From contig NZ_JAENIM010000045.1 of assembly GCF_016595495.1 (NCBI RefSeq), positions 62,001 to 126,000 on the forward strand: a DNA stretch of 64,000 bases, written 5' to 3'. Below, in pieces: positions 48,769 through 57,744 of this stretch. This DNA comes from Persicirhabdus sediminis (GTDB lineage: Bacteria > Verrucomicrobiota > Verrucomicrobiia > Verrucomicrobiales > Akkermansiaceae). How positions within the stretch are numbered: position 1 is the first letter of the stretch; every line of letters begins with the position of its first letter. Below the pieces are notes generated by a model that saw nothing but the letters and a program-made list of their open reading frames with translations, had not been told where the DNA came from and did not search any database. Made by a program: the position numbers and the translations under genes.

Positions 48769-49233
48769 TTAAAGGTTTGCGCCTGCACTCTGCACTTCGC
48801 TCTCAAGGATGGTGAGCGCGCTGAGCAATGTTTCAGATACGTTAGTCAGGTCTTGCATCAGCTTCTGTGACATCTTCTCACACTCAGCTTTTGAGCCAGG
48901 GCGGAGGAATTTGTAAATCGTTGAACGCTGTGCTTCCTGCGCCTGCAGGTTGTAGATCTGCATGTAGATAGTGTGCAGCATCTCGTGTGGCGTAGCGATC
49001 GTTCTGTATGACTCTAGCTGGGAAAGAACGGCGCCTTCTCCATGGTACCACTTACCAAACTTACAATCTGTGTGCGCCAATGGAACGAGGTCCTGGCTGA
49101 TAGTAATGCCTGAAAGCAATGCCTGTGCGTTTGTACGCCACTGAATGTGAGCTGCCTTTGCTGAGCGAATTTGAGCCAAAATTTGGGCTACCTTGTTCGC
49201 CTGAAGTTGTTCTAAAATTTCATTGTCGTTCAT
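48769..49233 (-). CDS. Stand-alone CZB (chemoreceptor zinc-binding) domain protein
   Basis: A 154-residue cytoplasmic protein with the CZB zinc site: H29 in AAHIQWR, C57 in DCKFGKWYHGEG (family CxFGxW), and H83/H87 in TPHEMLHTIY. CZB domains bind zinc through 3His/1Cys and are usually the C-terminal part of chemoreceptors or diguanylate cyclases. Here the domain is alone, with an added helical C-terminus, so it may act as a free zinc or redox (HOCl) sensor. No chemotaxis genes are near. Confidence 0.85.
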   Translation of the reverse strand: MNDNEILEQLQANKVAQILAQIRSAKAAHIQWRTNAQALLSGITISQDLVPLAHTDCKFGKWYHGEGAVLSQLESYRTIATPHEMLHTIYMQIYNLQAQEAQRSTIYKFLRPGSKAECEKMSQKLMQDLTNVSETLLSALTILESEVQSAGANL

Positions 49234-49804
49234 GATTTCTGCTGGTTTTGATTTTACTCAATTAGTCTCAATGATCTGATAGCCCGTTAGCATTCATCAC
49301 ATCCTAGGGTTGCAATGACACTCGTTCGTACTAGCCGAAGTTAGGGGGGTAATTAGTCACGATCCCGTTGCCGCTAAATTGATTTAAAACAATATCTTCG
49401 GTAAAGTTCTAAAAAGCACCCCGCTCTATCAAACCATTGTGTAAAATACCTGACCAAATACAAAGAAACCCAGATCTCACACAGCTAACTCATTAGAAGT
49501 AGGAGAGATATAAAAACATCCAGCGGGCACCCAGCGATATTCAAATCTGCACTTCAAACGCAAACTAACACCTAATTGGTTTTACTTAAAATCGACCGTT
49601 TTTGGCGCGAAAAACCAATTTTCACTATTCCACGTCGATCGCGCTGCCCATTTCACAAACTCCCCCCACCAACCATCTGATGCTGAACTAACTAAACCGA
49701 CCGCGCTGAGTGATTAGTTAGGCATCGCGGCGAAATATCAGCCCGCAATGGAACCGGCGCCATCGTCAGCGAGCTTGCCCTGTATGATAGGGTGACCGTG
49801 AAAC
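49234..49804. other. Long spacer with two inverted repeats
   Basis: About 570 bp without a gene. A 10-bp inverted repeat, AATTGGTTTT (49574-49583) and AAAACCAATT (49611-49620), and an 8-bp one, CTAACTAA (49688-49695) and TTAGTTAG (49714-49721), lie upstream of the sulfatase gene at 49805. They could be operators or a promoter region. The rest is AT-rich with nothing recognised. Confidence 0.4.
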
Positions 49805-51262
49805 ATGAATACATATATCTCAGCGCTCGCCGCGCTCTCACTCCTCAGCCAGCTCCCCACCTATGGAGAAAGGCCAAACATCGTCTTCATCATCGCCGAT
49901 GATATTTCCCAGGAAGACCTTGGCTGCTACGGCCACCCCACCATCCAGAGCCCGCACATTGATGCGCTCGCCGCTGCAGGGATGCGCTTTGATAATGCTT
50001 ATGTTACCGCGAGTAGCTGCAGCCCGAGCCGCTGCAGCATCATCACTGGCCGCTACCCACACAATACTGGCGCGCCAGAACTTCACCAGCTCTTGCCAGA
50101 TGATCAGGTCACCTTCACCAAGCTGCTGCGCGACGCTGGCTACTATACGATTCTTTCGGGCAAAAACCACATGATTGGCCGCAACTCACAAGCCTTTGAA
50201 AAAAGGAGCAACGGTCGTGGACCTGGCCGCCAAGAAGACTGGGTGGAGCTGCTGCAAAATAGACCTAAAGACAAACCCTTCTTCGCCTGGTTTGCTTCCG
50301 TAGATGCTCATCGACCATGGAACTTCGACGACAATGCGCCTACCTATGAACACGATCAAGTTGTGGTGCCGCCGTACATTATCGATAACGAGGTCACGCG
50401 CACCGACTTCACCGGCTACTACCACGAGGTCAGCCGCTATGATTATTACATTGGCGAAGTCGTTGCTGAGCTCAAATCCCAAGGGGTGCTCGACAATACT
50501 CTGATTCTAGTCACCGCGGATAATGGTCGCCCATTTCCTCGCTGTAAAACACGCCTCTATGATAGCGGGCTGAAAACGCCTTGGATTGTGCATTTCCCCA
50601 AGCTCATTTCCCAGCCAGCTACTTCAGACAGCCTGATCAGCTCCATCGACTTCAGCGCCACCTGCCTCGAGCTAGCTGGCGTAGAAATTCCACCATCCGT
50701 GCAAGGTGTGAGCTTTTTACCTGTGCTCAAAGACCCAAAAGCAAAATCCCGCGAGCTCATCTTTGGTGAGCGCAACTGGCACATGTACCGAGGCCACGAG
50801 CGCATGGTGCGCTTTGGTGATCTCGTCTACATCAAAAACAATACCCCAAATGACTCCAACCTCAGCTACGAATCTGGCACCAACTACCCATCCGGCACCG
50901 AGATGTGGAAAGCGCAGGCCGCTGGCCAGCTCAGCGCCATGCAAGAGCAGATGTTCGAGACCCAAGTGGAAGAACTTTTTGACCTCACTAAAGACCCCAT
51001 GCAGACCAACAACCTGGCCAATAACCCAGAGTACGCCAAAGCACTTGAGCAAGGGCGCAAACTGCTCGGCCAGTGGACCAAACAAACTGGCGACTCCGTT
51101 CCCGACCAGCTCACGCCAGATAAACATGCGCCACCAAAAATTGTCGACGGCGAGGTGATCTACCCAGTGCGCAAAGGCAAAATCCTTCGTGGCACACTGC
51201 CCGGCAGCGAAAATAAGGCGACAAAAATCAACCACCCAGGGCCAATCTGGCTCAAACCATAA
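49805..51262 (+). CDS. Exported sulfatase, heparan-sulfatase-like
   Basis: A 485-residue type I sulfatase with signal peptide MNTYISALAALSLLSQLPTYG. RPNIVFIIADDISQEDLGCYG gives the metal ligands, and the formylglycine motif is C72-S-P-S-R in SCSPSRCSIITGRYPHNTG. VTADNGRPFPRCKTRLYDSG is characteristic of the N-sulfoglucosamine/heparan sulfatase branch of S1. It lacks neighbours of the same pathway. The start codon follows a GTGAAAC stretch with no strong ribosome-binding site. Confidence 0.9.
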   Translation: MNTYISALAALSLLSQLPTYGERPNIVFIIADDISQEDLGCYGHPTIQSPHIDALAAAGMRFDNAYVTASSCSPSRCSIITGRYPHNTGAPELHQLLPDDQVTFTKLLRDAGYYTILSGKNHMIGRNSQAFEKRSNGRGPGRQEDWVELLQNRPKDKPFFAWFASVDAHRPWNFDDNAPTYEHDQVVVPPYIIDNEVTRTDFTGYYHEVSRYDYYIGEVVAELKSQGVLDNTLILVTADNGRPFPRCKTRLYDSGLKTPWIVHFPKLISQPATSDSLISSIDFSATCLELAGVEIPPSVQGVSFLPVLKDPKAKSRELIFGERNWHMYRGHERMVRFGDLVYIKNNTPNDSNLSYESGTNYPSGTEMWKAQAAGQLSAMQEQMFETQVEELFDLTKDPMQTNNLANNPEYAKALEQGRKLLGQWTKQTGDSVPDQLTPDKHAPPKIVDGEVIYPVRKGKILRGTLPGSENKATKINHPGPIWLKP

Positions 51263-51539
51263 GCGCCCACTTTTCCAGCCAGCCAGCTGCAATCATCAGC
51301 CACTTAGCATTCTCGGCGATGACACAACAGCTGGCTGCCCTGCGCTTGGCCACATCACCGAGCGCAGGCATTGAAACTGTTTACATTGAGTCATTCTTGC
51401 GCCAGCTCACCACCTATTAGGCGGCGCAAGAAAGGAGCTGTTTTTGTCAAGATCCTTGCTTCTATGAGCATTGCCCTAGTGGTTAAATAGGACTATTAGT
51501 GCGCCAGCACCACTCCGGTGCCATACACCACAACAGATC
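51263..51539. other. Spacer with two stable hairpins
   Basis: The first hairpin (TGCGCTTGG at 51341-51349 with CCGAGCGCA at 51358-51366) has a short loop. The second (TTCTTGCGCC at 51394-51403 with GGCGCAAGAA at 51423-51432) is a perfect 10-bp stem and is followed within 12 nt by TTTTT. One or both may terminate the sulfatase transcript, or form a leader for the transporter gene. Confidence 0.45.
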
Positions 51540-53138
51540 ATGGAAGTTATTGATTCATTACTCCAAAATCCTCTCATTGCTCTTTTTGCAGTGGTTGGCT
51601 TAGGCCTAGCCCTAGGCAATATCAAAGTGGCCGGGTTATCACTCGGTACATCAGGCGTTCTCTTTGTCGCTCTATTATTTGGTCACCTTCACTACGAACT
51701 ACCAAACCTCATTGGTAACATCGGCCTGGTGATCTTCGTCTACTGCGTTGGCATCGGTGCCGGCGGTCGTTTCTTCTCCAGTTTAGCCAATGAAGGGGTC
51801 ACCTTCGCCAAACTCGCCTGCATCATCGTAGGTCTCGGCGGCGCCATGGCTTGGGGAGCTACTCAGTTCCTCGATATTCCAGCTCCTCTGAGTACTGGTA
51901 TTTTCGCTGGTGCGCTTACTTCTACTCCAGCTCTCGCTGCAGCTACAGAGGCTACCACATCATCTGACGTGATCGTTGGTTATGGTATCGCCTACCCATT
52001 TGGGGTGATCGGCGTGGTGCTTTTTGTCCAGCTGATGCCACGTATCCTCAAGCTCGACCTCGACAAAATCGACCGTGAGCAAGCATCTAAAAACGACGAA
52101 GGTAACGAAGTGGTAAACGTGCTCGTAGAAGTCACCAACCCAAACATCTTTGGCCAGCGCCTCAACCGCTCAGAAATGGTCAACATCGACGGCTGCCAGA
52201 TCTCTCGCATCATGGACGAAGCTGAAGAAAAACTTCGCCCGCTGAAATACGACGATACCTTCGAAGAAGGTCACTACATCCTGCTCGTTGGTCGTCAGAA
52301 AACCATCCAGCTGGCCATCGACTACATCGGCAAAGTCAGCGATCGCAGCTACACTAAAGATGTGGAAAATGAGCGCGCTCAGCTAGTGGTCACAAAAAAA
52401 GAATGCAGCAAGCGCCTCGGCAGCCTGCACACACTGAAAAACTTTGGTGTCACCGTGACTCGTATCACACGTATGGGTCAGACCATCATCCCAACTCGCG
52501 AGACCGTTGTTCAAGTAAACGACGTTCTGCGTACTGTGGGTACTCCAGATGGCATCGATGCCTTCGGTAAATCCATCGGTCACCGCTCACAAGCATTCGA
52601 GCAGACTGACCTCCTTTCTATCTGTGCAGGTATCGTCATGGGCATCATCCTCGGTATGATTCCATTTGGCCTTCCTGGCTCATCAGGCATCACCCTTGGC
52701 CTCGCTGGTGGACCGCTCATCATGGCGCTCATCCTCGGTCACTTTGGTCAGATTGGTCGCATCCGCGGACACATTCCACGTCCTACACGTATGCTCCTTC
52801 AGGACCTTGGTCTGGTATTCTTCCTTGCCAATGCTGGTGTTAAAGGTGGTGACAAAATGGCTGAAACACTCGCCGCTCAGGGCCCAATGTTGCTCTTTGT
52901 TGGTATCGCCATCACTACCGTGCCAATGCTGCTCGCCTACCCGCTAGCTACCAAACTATTTAAGCTTAACCCGCTGCAAGCACTCGGCGGCATCTGTGGT
53001 GGCATGACCTCCACACCTGCTCTCGGCGCCCTTACCAGCCGTACCACCTCAAACATCCCGGTGGTTAGCTACGCTACTATTTACCCAGTAGCCCTCATCG
53101 TTATGACCTTGCTCGCCAAGTTCCTCGTTGAGCTATAA
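51540..53138 (+). CDS. AspT/YidE/YbjL-type transporter with RCK_C domains
   Basis: A 532-residue membrane protein of the aspartate:alanine exchanger family. Two homologous membrane halves are split by a soluble region. Half one: GLALGNIKVAGLSLGTSGVL and VYCVGIGAGGRFF, then LTSTPALAAATEA. Half two: SSGITLGLAGGPLIMALILG and GGMTSTPALGALTS. The middle (about 190-370) contains two TrkA_C/RCK_C-like modules (VEVTNPNIFGQRLNRSE; LVVTKKECSKRLGSLHTLKN). Relatives export amino acids or short peptides. It stands alone and ends at a strong terminator. Confidence 0.88.
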   Translation: MEVIDSLLQNPLIALFAVVGLGLALGNIKVAGLSLGTSGVLFVALLFGHLHYELPNLIGNIGLVIFVYCVGIGAGGRFFSSLANEGVTFAKLACIIVGLGGAMAWGATQFLDIPAPLSTGIFAGALTSTPALAAATEATTSSDVIVGYGIAYPFGVIGVVLFVQLMPRILKLDLDKIDREQASKNDEGNEVVNVLVEVTNPNIFGQRLNRSEMVNIDGCQISRIMDEAEEKLRPLKYDDTFEEGHYILLVGRQKTIQLAIDYIGKVSDRSYTKDVENERAQLVVTKKECSKRLGSLHTLKNFGVTVTRITRMGQTIIPTRETVVQVNDVLRTVGTPDGIDAFGKSIGHRSQAFEQTDLLSICAGIVMGIILGMIPFGLPGSSGITLGLAGGPLIMALILGHFGQIGRIRGHIPRPTRMLLQDLGLVFFLANAGVKGGDKMAETLAAQGPMLLFVGIAITTVPMLLAYPLATKLFKLNPLQALGGICGGMTSTPALGALTSRTTSNIPVVSYATIYPVALIVMTLLAKFLVEL

Positions 53139-53165
53139 GCACCCTTTCATAGTCCATATTGTTTA

Positions 53166-53200
53166 AAAGCGGTTGGCCCAGCTGGGCCAGCCGCTTTTTT
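53166..53200 (+). terminator. Terminator after AspT/YidE-type gene
   Basis: A 13-bp perfect or G-T paired stem (arms AAGCGGTTGGCCC and GGGCCAGCCGCTT) around AGCT, followed by eight T. Confidence 0.88.
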
Positions 53201-53519
53201 TTGTCTCTACCTGCCCACGCTGCCAAACTTCCAGCGGTCACTGAGCCATGCCATCTGCTGAGATCTCAGGAAACCCGCCCGCGCCCAGTCCACCAGCATC
53301 GCTCAGAAATAGCAAAAATTGCCGTCAGCTGGGCCACAAACCCGTCAGCTGGTCCATTCCTCACAGCTCGCGGAAACTTTTTTCACCTTCGCAAAGAAAA
53401 TCCATCATACCAGTTTATTCATTTATTTCAAATGACTGGTGTTTACCTAGACCGCCCATCAACCAAGCGATCGTATAATACATCCCACCACTTCTTTATT
53501 TATCCTCACGAAATACTCA

Positions 53520-53626
53520 TTAGAATCTCACTCGAGGGCTTGATCATTGCGACCCCTGAACCAATTTCTACCAGCCTGCCCAGACTAGCAGGCATGGCCT
53601 TTATCATGCGCCGCAGGAAAGCGTAA
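53520..53626 (+). pseudogene. Remnant of a PEP-CTERM gene (3' end only)
   Basis: The frame ends in ATPEPISTSLPRLAGMAFIM and RRRKA, the tail of a PEP-CTERM protein: PEP motif, short hydrophobic stretch and basic end. The hydrophobic part is short and contains Pro and Arg, so the tail is degenerate. The longer open frame (from 53159) runs through the preceding terminator and has no PEP-CTERM-like body, so only the 3' end seems to survive, with its own terminator at 53659. A short intact gene is unlikely. Confidence 0.5.
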
Positions 53627-53658
53627 GAACACCTTACCCCCTGTTTCATATTGGAAGG

Positions 53659-53692
53659 ATGCGGTTGGCCATCTCGGTCAACCGCATTTTTC
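53659..53692 (+). terminator. Terminator after PEP-CTERM remnant
   Basis: ATGCGGTTG pairs with CAACCGCAT, and the stem is followed by TTTTTC. It sits 33 bp past the stop of the remnant. Confidence 0.75.
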
Positions 53693-53712
53693 TTGCTAGA
53701 AAATATAGCCAG

Positions 53713-54624
53713 TTAGCGTTTGCCTAGCACATTGGCTAGCGCGCCAGCGACAATCAAAGCACCGCCAGCTAGCGTCCACCACGTTGGCAGCTCGCTAAAT
53801 AACAGCCAGCCAAAGATCATTGAGAACAACACCTGCACGTACGAATACGCCGTCGCCCGACCTGCTTCCTCAGCGCGCAGCGCCTTAGTTAGAAATACCT
53901 GACCAAACTGGGTCGATAGACCAACTAGAAGTAACAGCGCCAGAGCTGGTCCATCTGGCATGACAAAACCGTCACCTAACATCATCACCGCCACCGGCAA
54001 AGTGATCAGCGGAAAATAAAAAATAATCACCGAGCTGTCTTCCGTCTGGCTCAGCTGGCGCACGATCACATAGGCCAGCGCGCTACCAAAAGCGCCCGCC
54101 AATGCCGCCGCCACACTCAGCGCGGGCAGGCTCATGCTAGCGCCAAATAGAAAGCTAGGACGCACCATGATTAACAAACCAGCTAGACTCAGCACAATAC
54201 ACAACAAGGTGGACCTGCGCACTTTTTCGTTAAGGAAAAGCAATGCTAACAAAGCGGTAAAAATCGGGTGCAGGTATTGTAAAATGGTGGCCTCAGCCAG
54301 CGGCAATGTGGTCACCGCATAATACACACACACCAATGCCAAAGAGCCAACCAGCCCGCGCGTGGCTAACAACTTTTTGTGATGCCCCCACGGCGAGATC
54401 TTTTTACGTCTGACGTCCGCGTAGCTGATGATCAACGAGACCAGGGCACGCGCGGCGACAATTTCCAAAATGGGAATACCCCGCAAGCCGACTAACTTCA
54501 CGCAGGCAGTCATTGTAGCAAATCCCAGCGCCGAGAGTATCATGCAGCGCGCACCCGTTGGCACACTGGCCAACCAGCTAAAAATCGCTAGAGATGCCAG
54601 CTGTCTAGCAGGCGACTCAGACAT
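53713..54624 (-). CDS. EamA/DMT-superfamily permease
   Basis: A 303-residue membrane protein with about ten hydrophobic helices in two EamA repeats. Repeat one: ATMTACVKLVGLRGIPILEI and YYAVTTLPLAEATILQYLHP; repeat two: AYVIVRQLSQTEDSSVIIFY and EEAGRATAYSYVQVLFSMIFG. Such permeases move metabolites such as amino acids or S-adenosylmethionine; the substrate here is unknown. It is the last gene of the mlaD-ppiC-pssA-eamA unit, 66 bp after pssA. Confidence 0.88.
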   Translation of the reverse strand: MSESPARQLASLAIFSWLASVPTGARCMILSALGFATMTACVKLVGLRGIPILEIVAARALVSLIISYADVRRKKISPWGHHKKLLATRGLVGSLALVCVYYAVTTLPLAEATILQYLHPIFTALLALLFLNEKVRRSTLLCIVLSLAGLLIMVRPSFLFGASMSLPALSVAAALAGAFGSALAYVIVRQLSQTEDSSVIIFYFPLITLPVAVMMLGDGFVMPDGPALALLLLVGLSTQFGQVFLTKALRAEEAGRATAYSYVQVLFSMIFGWLLFSELPTWWTLAGGALIVAGALANVLGKR

Positions 54625-54690
54625 AGGAAAAATGAATCATGAAGCTACGCTCGGCGCGGCTGGACGATGCCAGCTGGCGAGCCATTTCTA

Positions 54691-55539
54691 CTAGCACTCG
54701 TCTTCGTCGAGCGCTTCTTCGATGTTATGCCGCCAGCGTTTTGACAGCCACGGGCGGATCAGCCCGTAGATCAGATAGAGTGAGAAAATCACCACTGGTG
54801 TGTACCAGCGAGTTTGCTCGTTAAACAAAAGCAAGATCACGCAGGCGCCAGCTACAATGCCCCACAGGCTCCCTTTGGAAGTCATACCAACTTTCTTAAA
54901 ACTTGGGTATTCCACATTGCTGATCATCAGCGCCGACAGCCCTAACATTGCCGCACCGAGCACGTAATTCCACGCGCCCAGGTCTTGGTCGGTCTTGCTC
55001 AGGTGGATCAGCAAAAAGGTCACCGAAGCAATAAATCCAGCTGCCATCGGGATAGGGATGCCGCGGAAGTCCATCGACGCTCCTTCTTTTTTCGGCATCA
55101 TGGCTAGACAGTTGAAGCGCGCTAGTCGCATCGCTCCGCAGAGCAGATAGATAAAGGCAATCGCCCAGCCCACTTTGGCTTCGAGATTAAACAATACCGC
55201 CTTGGAAACTAACATCGCCGGCGCCATGCCAAAGGAAACCACATCGGCAATCGAGTCAAATTCCTGGCCGAAGGGAGATTCTTTGCCACCCATGCGCGCC
55301 AGCCTACCATCTAGCAGGTCAAACAAACAGGATCCAAAGATCAGCAAAATCGCATCTTGATAGTAGCTGTAGGCTAGCGAGAAATCATAACTCCCGCTGG
55401 CATTGGCTACTTCCATGCCCTTGAAAATGGTTAGCACCGCAAAAAATCCGCAACACAAGTTGCCCGCCGTCATCAGGTTAGGCAGCAAATAGATTTTAGG
55501 TTCACCAGTATCGTGCTTCATCGCCTCTTTTAGATACAT
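54691..55539 (-). CDS. pssA: CDP-diacylglycerol-serine O-phosphatidyltransferase
   Basis: A 282-residue membrane enzyme that makes phosphatidylserine, the precursor of phosphatidylethanolamine. The CDP-alcohol phosphatidyltransferase motif is complete: D77-G78-x2-A81-R82-x8-G91-x3-D95-x3-D99 in LLDGRLARMGGKESPFGQEF and on. PNLMTAGNLCCGFFAVL is the usual N-terminus, and several membrane helices follow. A second ATG at 55521 has GAGG two bases upstream. It lies 46 bp after ppiC and belongs to an envelope operon. Confidence 0.93.
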   Translation of the reverse strand: MYLKEAMKHDTGEPKIYLLPNLMTAGNLCCGFFAVLTIFKGMEVANASGSYDFSLAYSYYQDAILLIFGSCLFDLLDGRLARMGGKESPFGQEFDSIADVVSFGMAPAMLVSKAVLFNLEAKVGWAIAFIYLLCGAMRLARFNCLAMMPKKEGASMDFRGIPIPMAAGFIASVTFLLIHLSKTDQDLGAWNYVLGAAMLGLSALMISNVEYPSFKKVGMTSKGSLWGIVAGACVILLLFNEQTRWYTPVVIFSLYLIYGLIRPWLSKRWRHNIEEALDEDEC

Positions 55540-55585
55540 GCTTCAGCTGGAATAAACAGCGAAAAAGCTGCCACTGCGCACATGC

Positions 55586-56644
55586 CTACAATCCATCGAA
55601 TGAAAATAATACCACCTTGCCTGGGTGCATCGCCCGCAAGTTCGCGCGGTATTGGCGAATCGCCTCAGTGCGGCGCATGTCAGCTAGGTTGCTTTTTATC
55701 TCATCAGCCAGCTCGTCGTAACTCGCCTGACGCGCTGGATTTACCGCCACCACCTCAGCAATGTGCCAGCCCAGCGAGCTCTCAATCAGCCTCGGCTGAC
55801 CAGTTTCCAGCTGGAATACAGCTTGGGCAAAATCTTCCGGCAAGCGACCTTCGTGCATCCACCCCAGCTCACCGCCGCGCGATTTATTGGCGGCATCTTC
55901 ACTCACCGCTGCGGCCGCATCGGCAAAGTCAATTTGGCCAGACTCGATATTGCCCAGCACCTGCTCGAGCCGCTGTTTCACCACCGCGCTGTCTTTGTTG
56001 AGCTTGGCGATGAATATGTGCCTCACCCGCCGGCTCTCTGGCTGCGCCAGCTCAGATTTATTTTGCTCAAACCACGCGATCGCCAGCTCGTCATCGATAG
56101 CTACTGCGTCACTGATTTTCTCAGCGAGGTAAATATCCTGCTGCAGCTGGGCGGCAATGCGGTAGCGCATCTCCTCGTCGTTCTCGATGCCCTGAGCTAC
56201 CAGCGCCTGCTGGTATTCCTCGTCACTAGCAAAGCGCGCTTTGAAATACGCCAGCTGTTGGTCGATTTTCTCCTCAGCCACCGGGTATTCGCCTTGGTTA
56301 AAGCGCACTTTGATACGCATCAGCTCTTCATCAATCAGCTCCTCAAGCACCACCTTGCGCCACATTTCCAGCTGCTTGGCTGGTAAATCTGCACGCTTCT
56401 GGTCCATGCGCCACAGCCGTTCGTCCAGCCGCCGGTCCACCTGCCCCAGATAGATGGGTTTGCCATACACTCTAGCCACCATGCCCTGCGCGCGCATCGC
56501 CGCCACCAGCTCATCGCTGTCTGAGCGCATGTTGTCAATTTCCCCTTTCACCGGCCCCTTAAAAACAAAAAAGTCCAGTGCTAGGTAAATAATCAGCAGC
56601 CACCAGACTACCATGCGTACCACAAATGATTTCGACATTTTCAT
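55586..56644 (-). CDS. Membrane-anchored parvulin-type peptidyl-prolyl isomerase (PpiC/SurA-like)
   Basis: A 352-residue protein with an N-terminal membrane anchor (VVRMVVWWLLIIYLALDFFVF) followed by a helical chaperone-like domain (about 55-200; SurA_N-like) and one parvulin domain (about 200-310): RRVRHIFIAKLNKDS, SRGGELGWMHEGRLPEDFAQ, LIESSLGWHIAEVVAV. It should assist folding of exported or outer-membrane proteins. It starts one base after the stop of the MlaD-like gene, so they are coupled. Confidence 0.85.
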   Translation of the reverse strand: MKMSKSFVVRMVVWWLLIIYLALDFFVFKGPVKGEIDNMRSDSDELVAAMRAQGMVARVYGKPIYLGQVDRRLDERLWRMDQKRADLPAKQLEMWRKVVLEELIDEELMRIKVRFNQGEYPVAEEKIDQQLAYFKARFASDEEYQQALVAQGIENDEEMRYRIAAQLQQDIYLAEKISDAVAIDDELAIAWFEQNKSELAQPESRRVRHIFIAKLNKDSAVVKQRLEQVLGNIESGQIDFADAAAAVSEDAANKSRGGELGWMHEGRLPEDFAQAVFQLETGQPRLIESSLGWHIAEVVAVNPARQASYDELADEIKSNLADMRRTEAIRQYRANLRAMHPGKVVLFSFDGL

Positions 56645-56645
56645 C

Positions 56646-57668
56646 TTAGCGTCGGCGTCCTTGAGGTTTCAGCCGCGGGTCATTCTCCGCAGAAGTTTCG
56701 TCGTCTTTATACCCTAAAATCCCGTGTCTGCGCAGGTTGTTCAGAAATACCTTAGTATCGGTTTTCACCTCCTGATCGTAAACCAGCGTGCCAATCAAAC
56801 CGTCGTCGCTCTTCAGCTGCTCCATCGTTTCCTCAGCCGCTTGCGCCGTATTTTTGATGCTGCGGATCGCTTCTGGCAGCTCATTCAGCGCCGGCTCCAC
56901 ATTGGCAATCTGCTGGTTCGCGCTGGCAAACATCGCCTTCGCGCCATCCACCGCATCATTTACATTGGCAATCGCCTCACGCGCCTCGCGAAATGTCGGC
57001 TGCAGTTCTTGGCTCGATGCCTTCATCTCCTCGCTCGCCTGCTCCAAATTCACCATCGTCGTGCGAAAACTATCCAAATTTTCATCCGAAAGCACACCGC
57101 CATTCACCTTCTCCATCGACACATTCAGCTGGCCAGCCACATCGCGGATGTCATCCAGCGCACCATCAATCTTCATCAATGTCGTCTTAGCATTTTCCAT
57201 CAAGGTACGGGCATCTCGCGCCACACTCTCAGCATCACTCTGAATCGCATCAAATCCACCTGCCCCCACGCCCATCAGCTTCTCACCCGGCGCAAAATAC
57301 TCATCCACCTCACCAGCTGGCGGAGAAATCTGAATGTACTTATCCCCCAGCAAACCCGAGGAAACAATCGTGAATGCCGATCCTCGCGGCACCTTGATCT
57401 TGTCCACAATGCGCAACTCCATACTCACCGTGCCATGGCCAGTCAGCTCAGGCTTGCTCGCCACTCGCCCCACTTTGGCACCGCGCAGCTTCACCTCACT
57501 GCCCTTAATCAAGCCCGCCGTATCAGGAAATTCTATCACCAGCGGGTACTGGCCCTTAAACCGATCACCAAACCGACCGAACTGAACGATCAAGGCACCC
57601 AGCATCAACAGACCTATCAATACAAATAGGCCTGCGCGAGTTTCGGTTTTACTATCCTGACTAGGCAT
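56646..57668 (-). CDS. MlaD-family (MCE domain) lipid-transport protein
   Basis: A 340-residue protein with an N-terminal membrane helix (RAGLFVLIGLLMLGALIVQF), an MCE domain at about 40-120 (PLVIEFPDTAGLIKGSEVKL, GAKVGRVASKPELTG, RGSAFTIVSSGLLGDKYIQI) and a long coiled-coil tail (about 150-310). MlaD-like proteins form hexameric rings or tubes that carry phospholipids between the membranes. The start at 57668 (MPSQDSKTETRAG) is favoured over one seven codons upstream. The ATPase and permease partners (MlaF, MlaE) are not next to it; they may lie upstream of the repeats. Confidence 0.87.
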   Translation of the reverse strand: MPSQDSKTETRAGLFVLIGLLMLGALIVQFGRFGDRFKGQYPLVIEFPDTAGLIKGSEVKLRGAKVGRVASKPELTGHGTVSMELRIVDKIKVPRGSAFTIVSSGLLGDKYIQISPPAGEVDEYFAPGEKLMGVGAGGFDAIQSDAESVARDARTLMENAKTTLMKIDGALDDIRDVAGQLNVSMEKVNGGVLSDENLDSFRTTMVNLEQASEEMKASSQELQPTFREAREAIANVNDAVDGAKAMFASANQQIANVEPALNELPEAIRSIKNTAQAAEETMEQLKSDDGLIGTLVYDQEVKTDTKVFLNNLRRHGILGYKDDETSAENDPRLKPQGRRR

Positions 57669-57744
57669 AAACACATACTCCACGCGCACCGCAGAGATTC
57701 AAGTAAAACAACAATTCAAGATAAAGACAGAGAGGGAAGATTTA

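Noticed and set aside
53159-53520. Upstream part of the 155-residue frame ending in a PEP-CTERM tail
   Set aside because: It runs through the preceding terminator hairpin and has no signal peptide or protein-like composition.
55582-57629. Plus-strand frames of 139, 207 and 301 residues
   Set aside because: They are antisense to ppiC and the MlaD-like gene and look like shadow products (Leu/His/Arg-rich).
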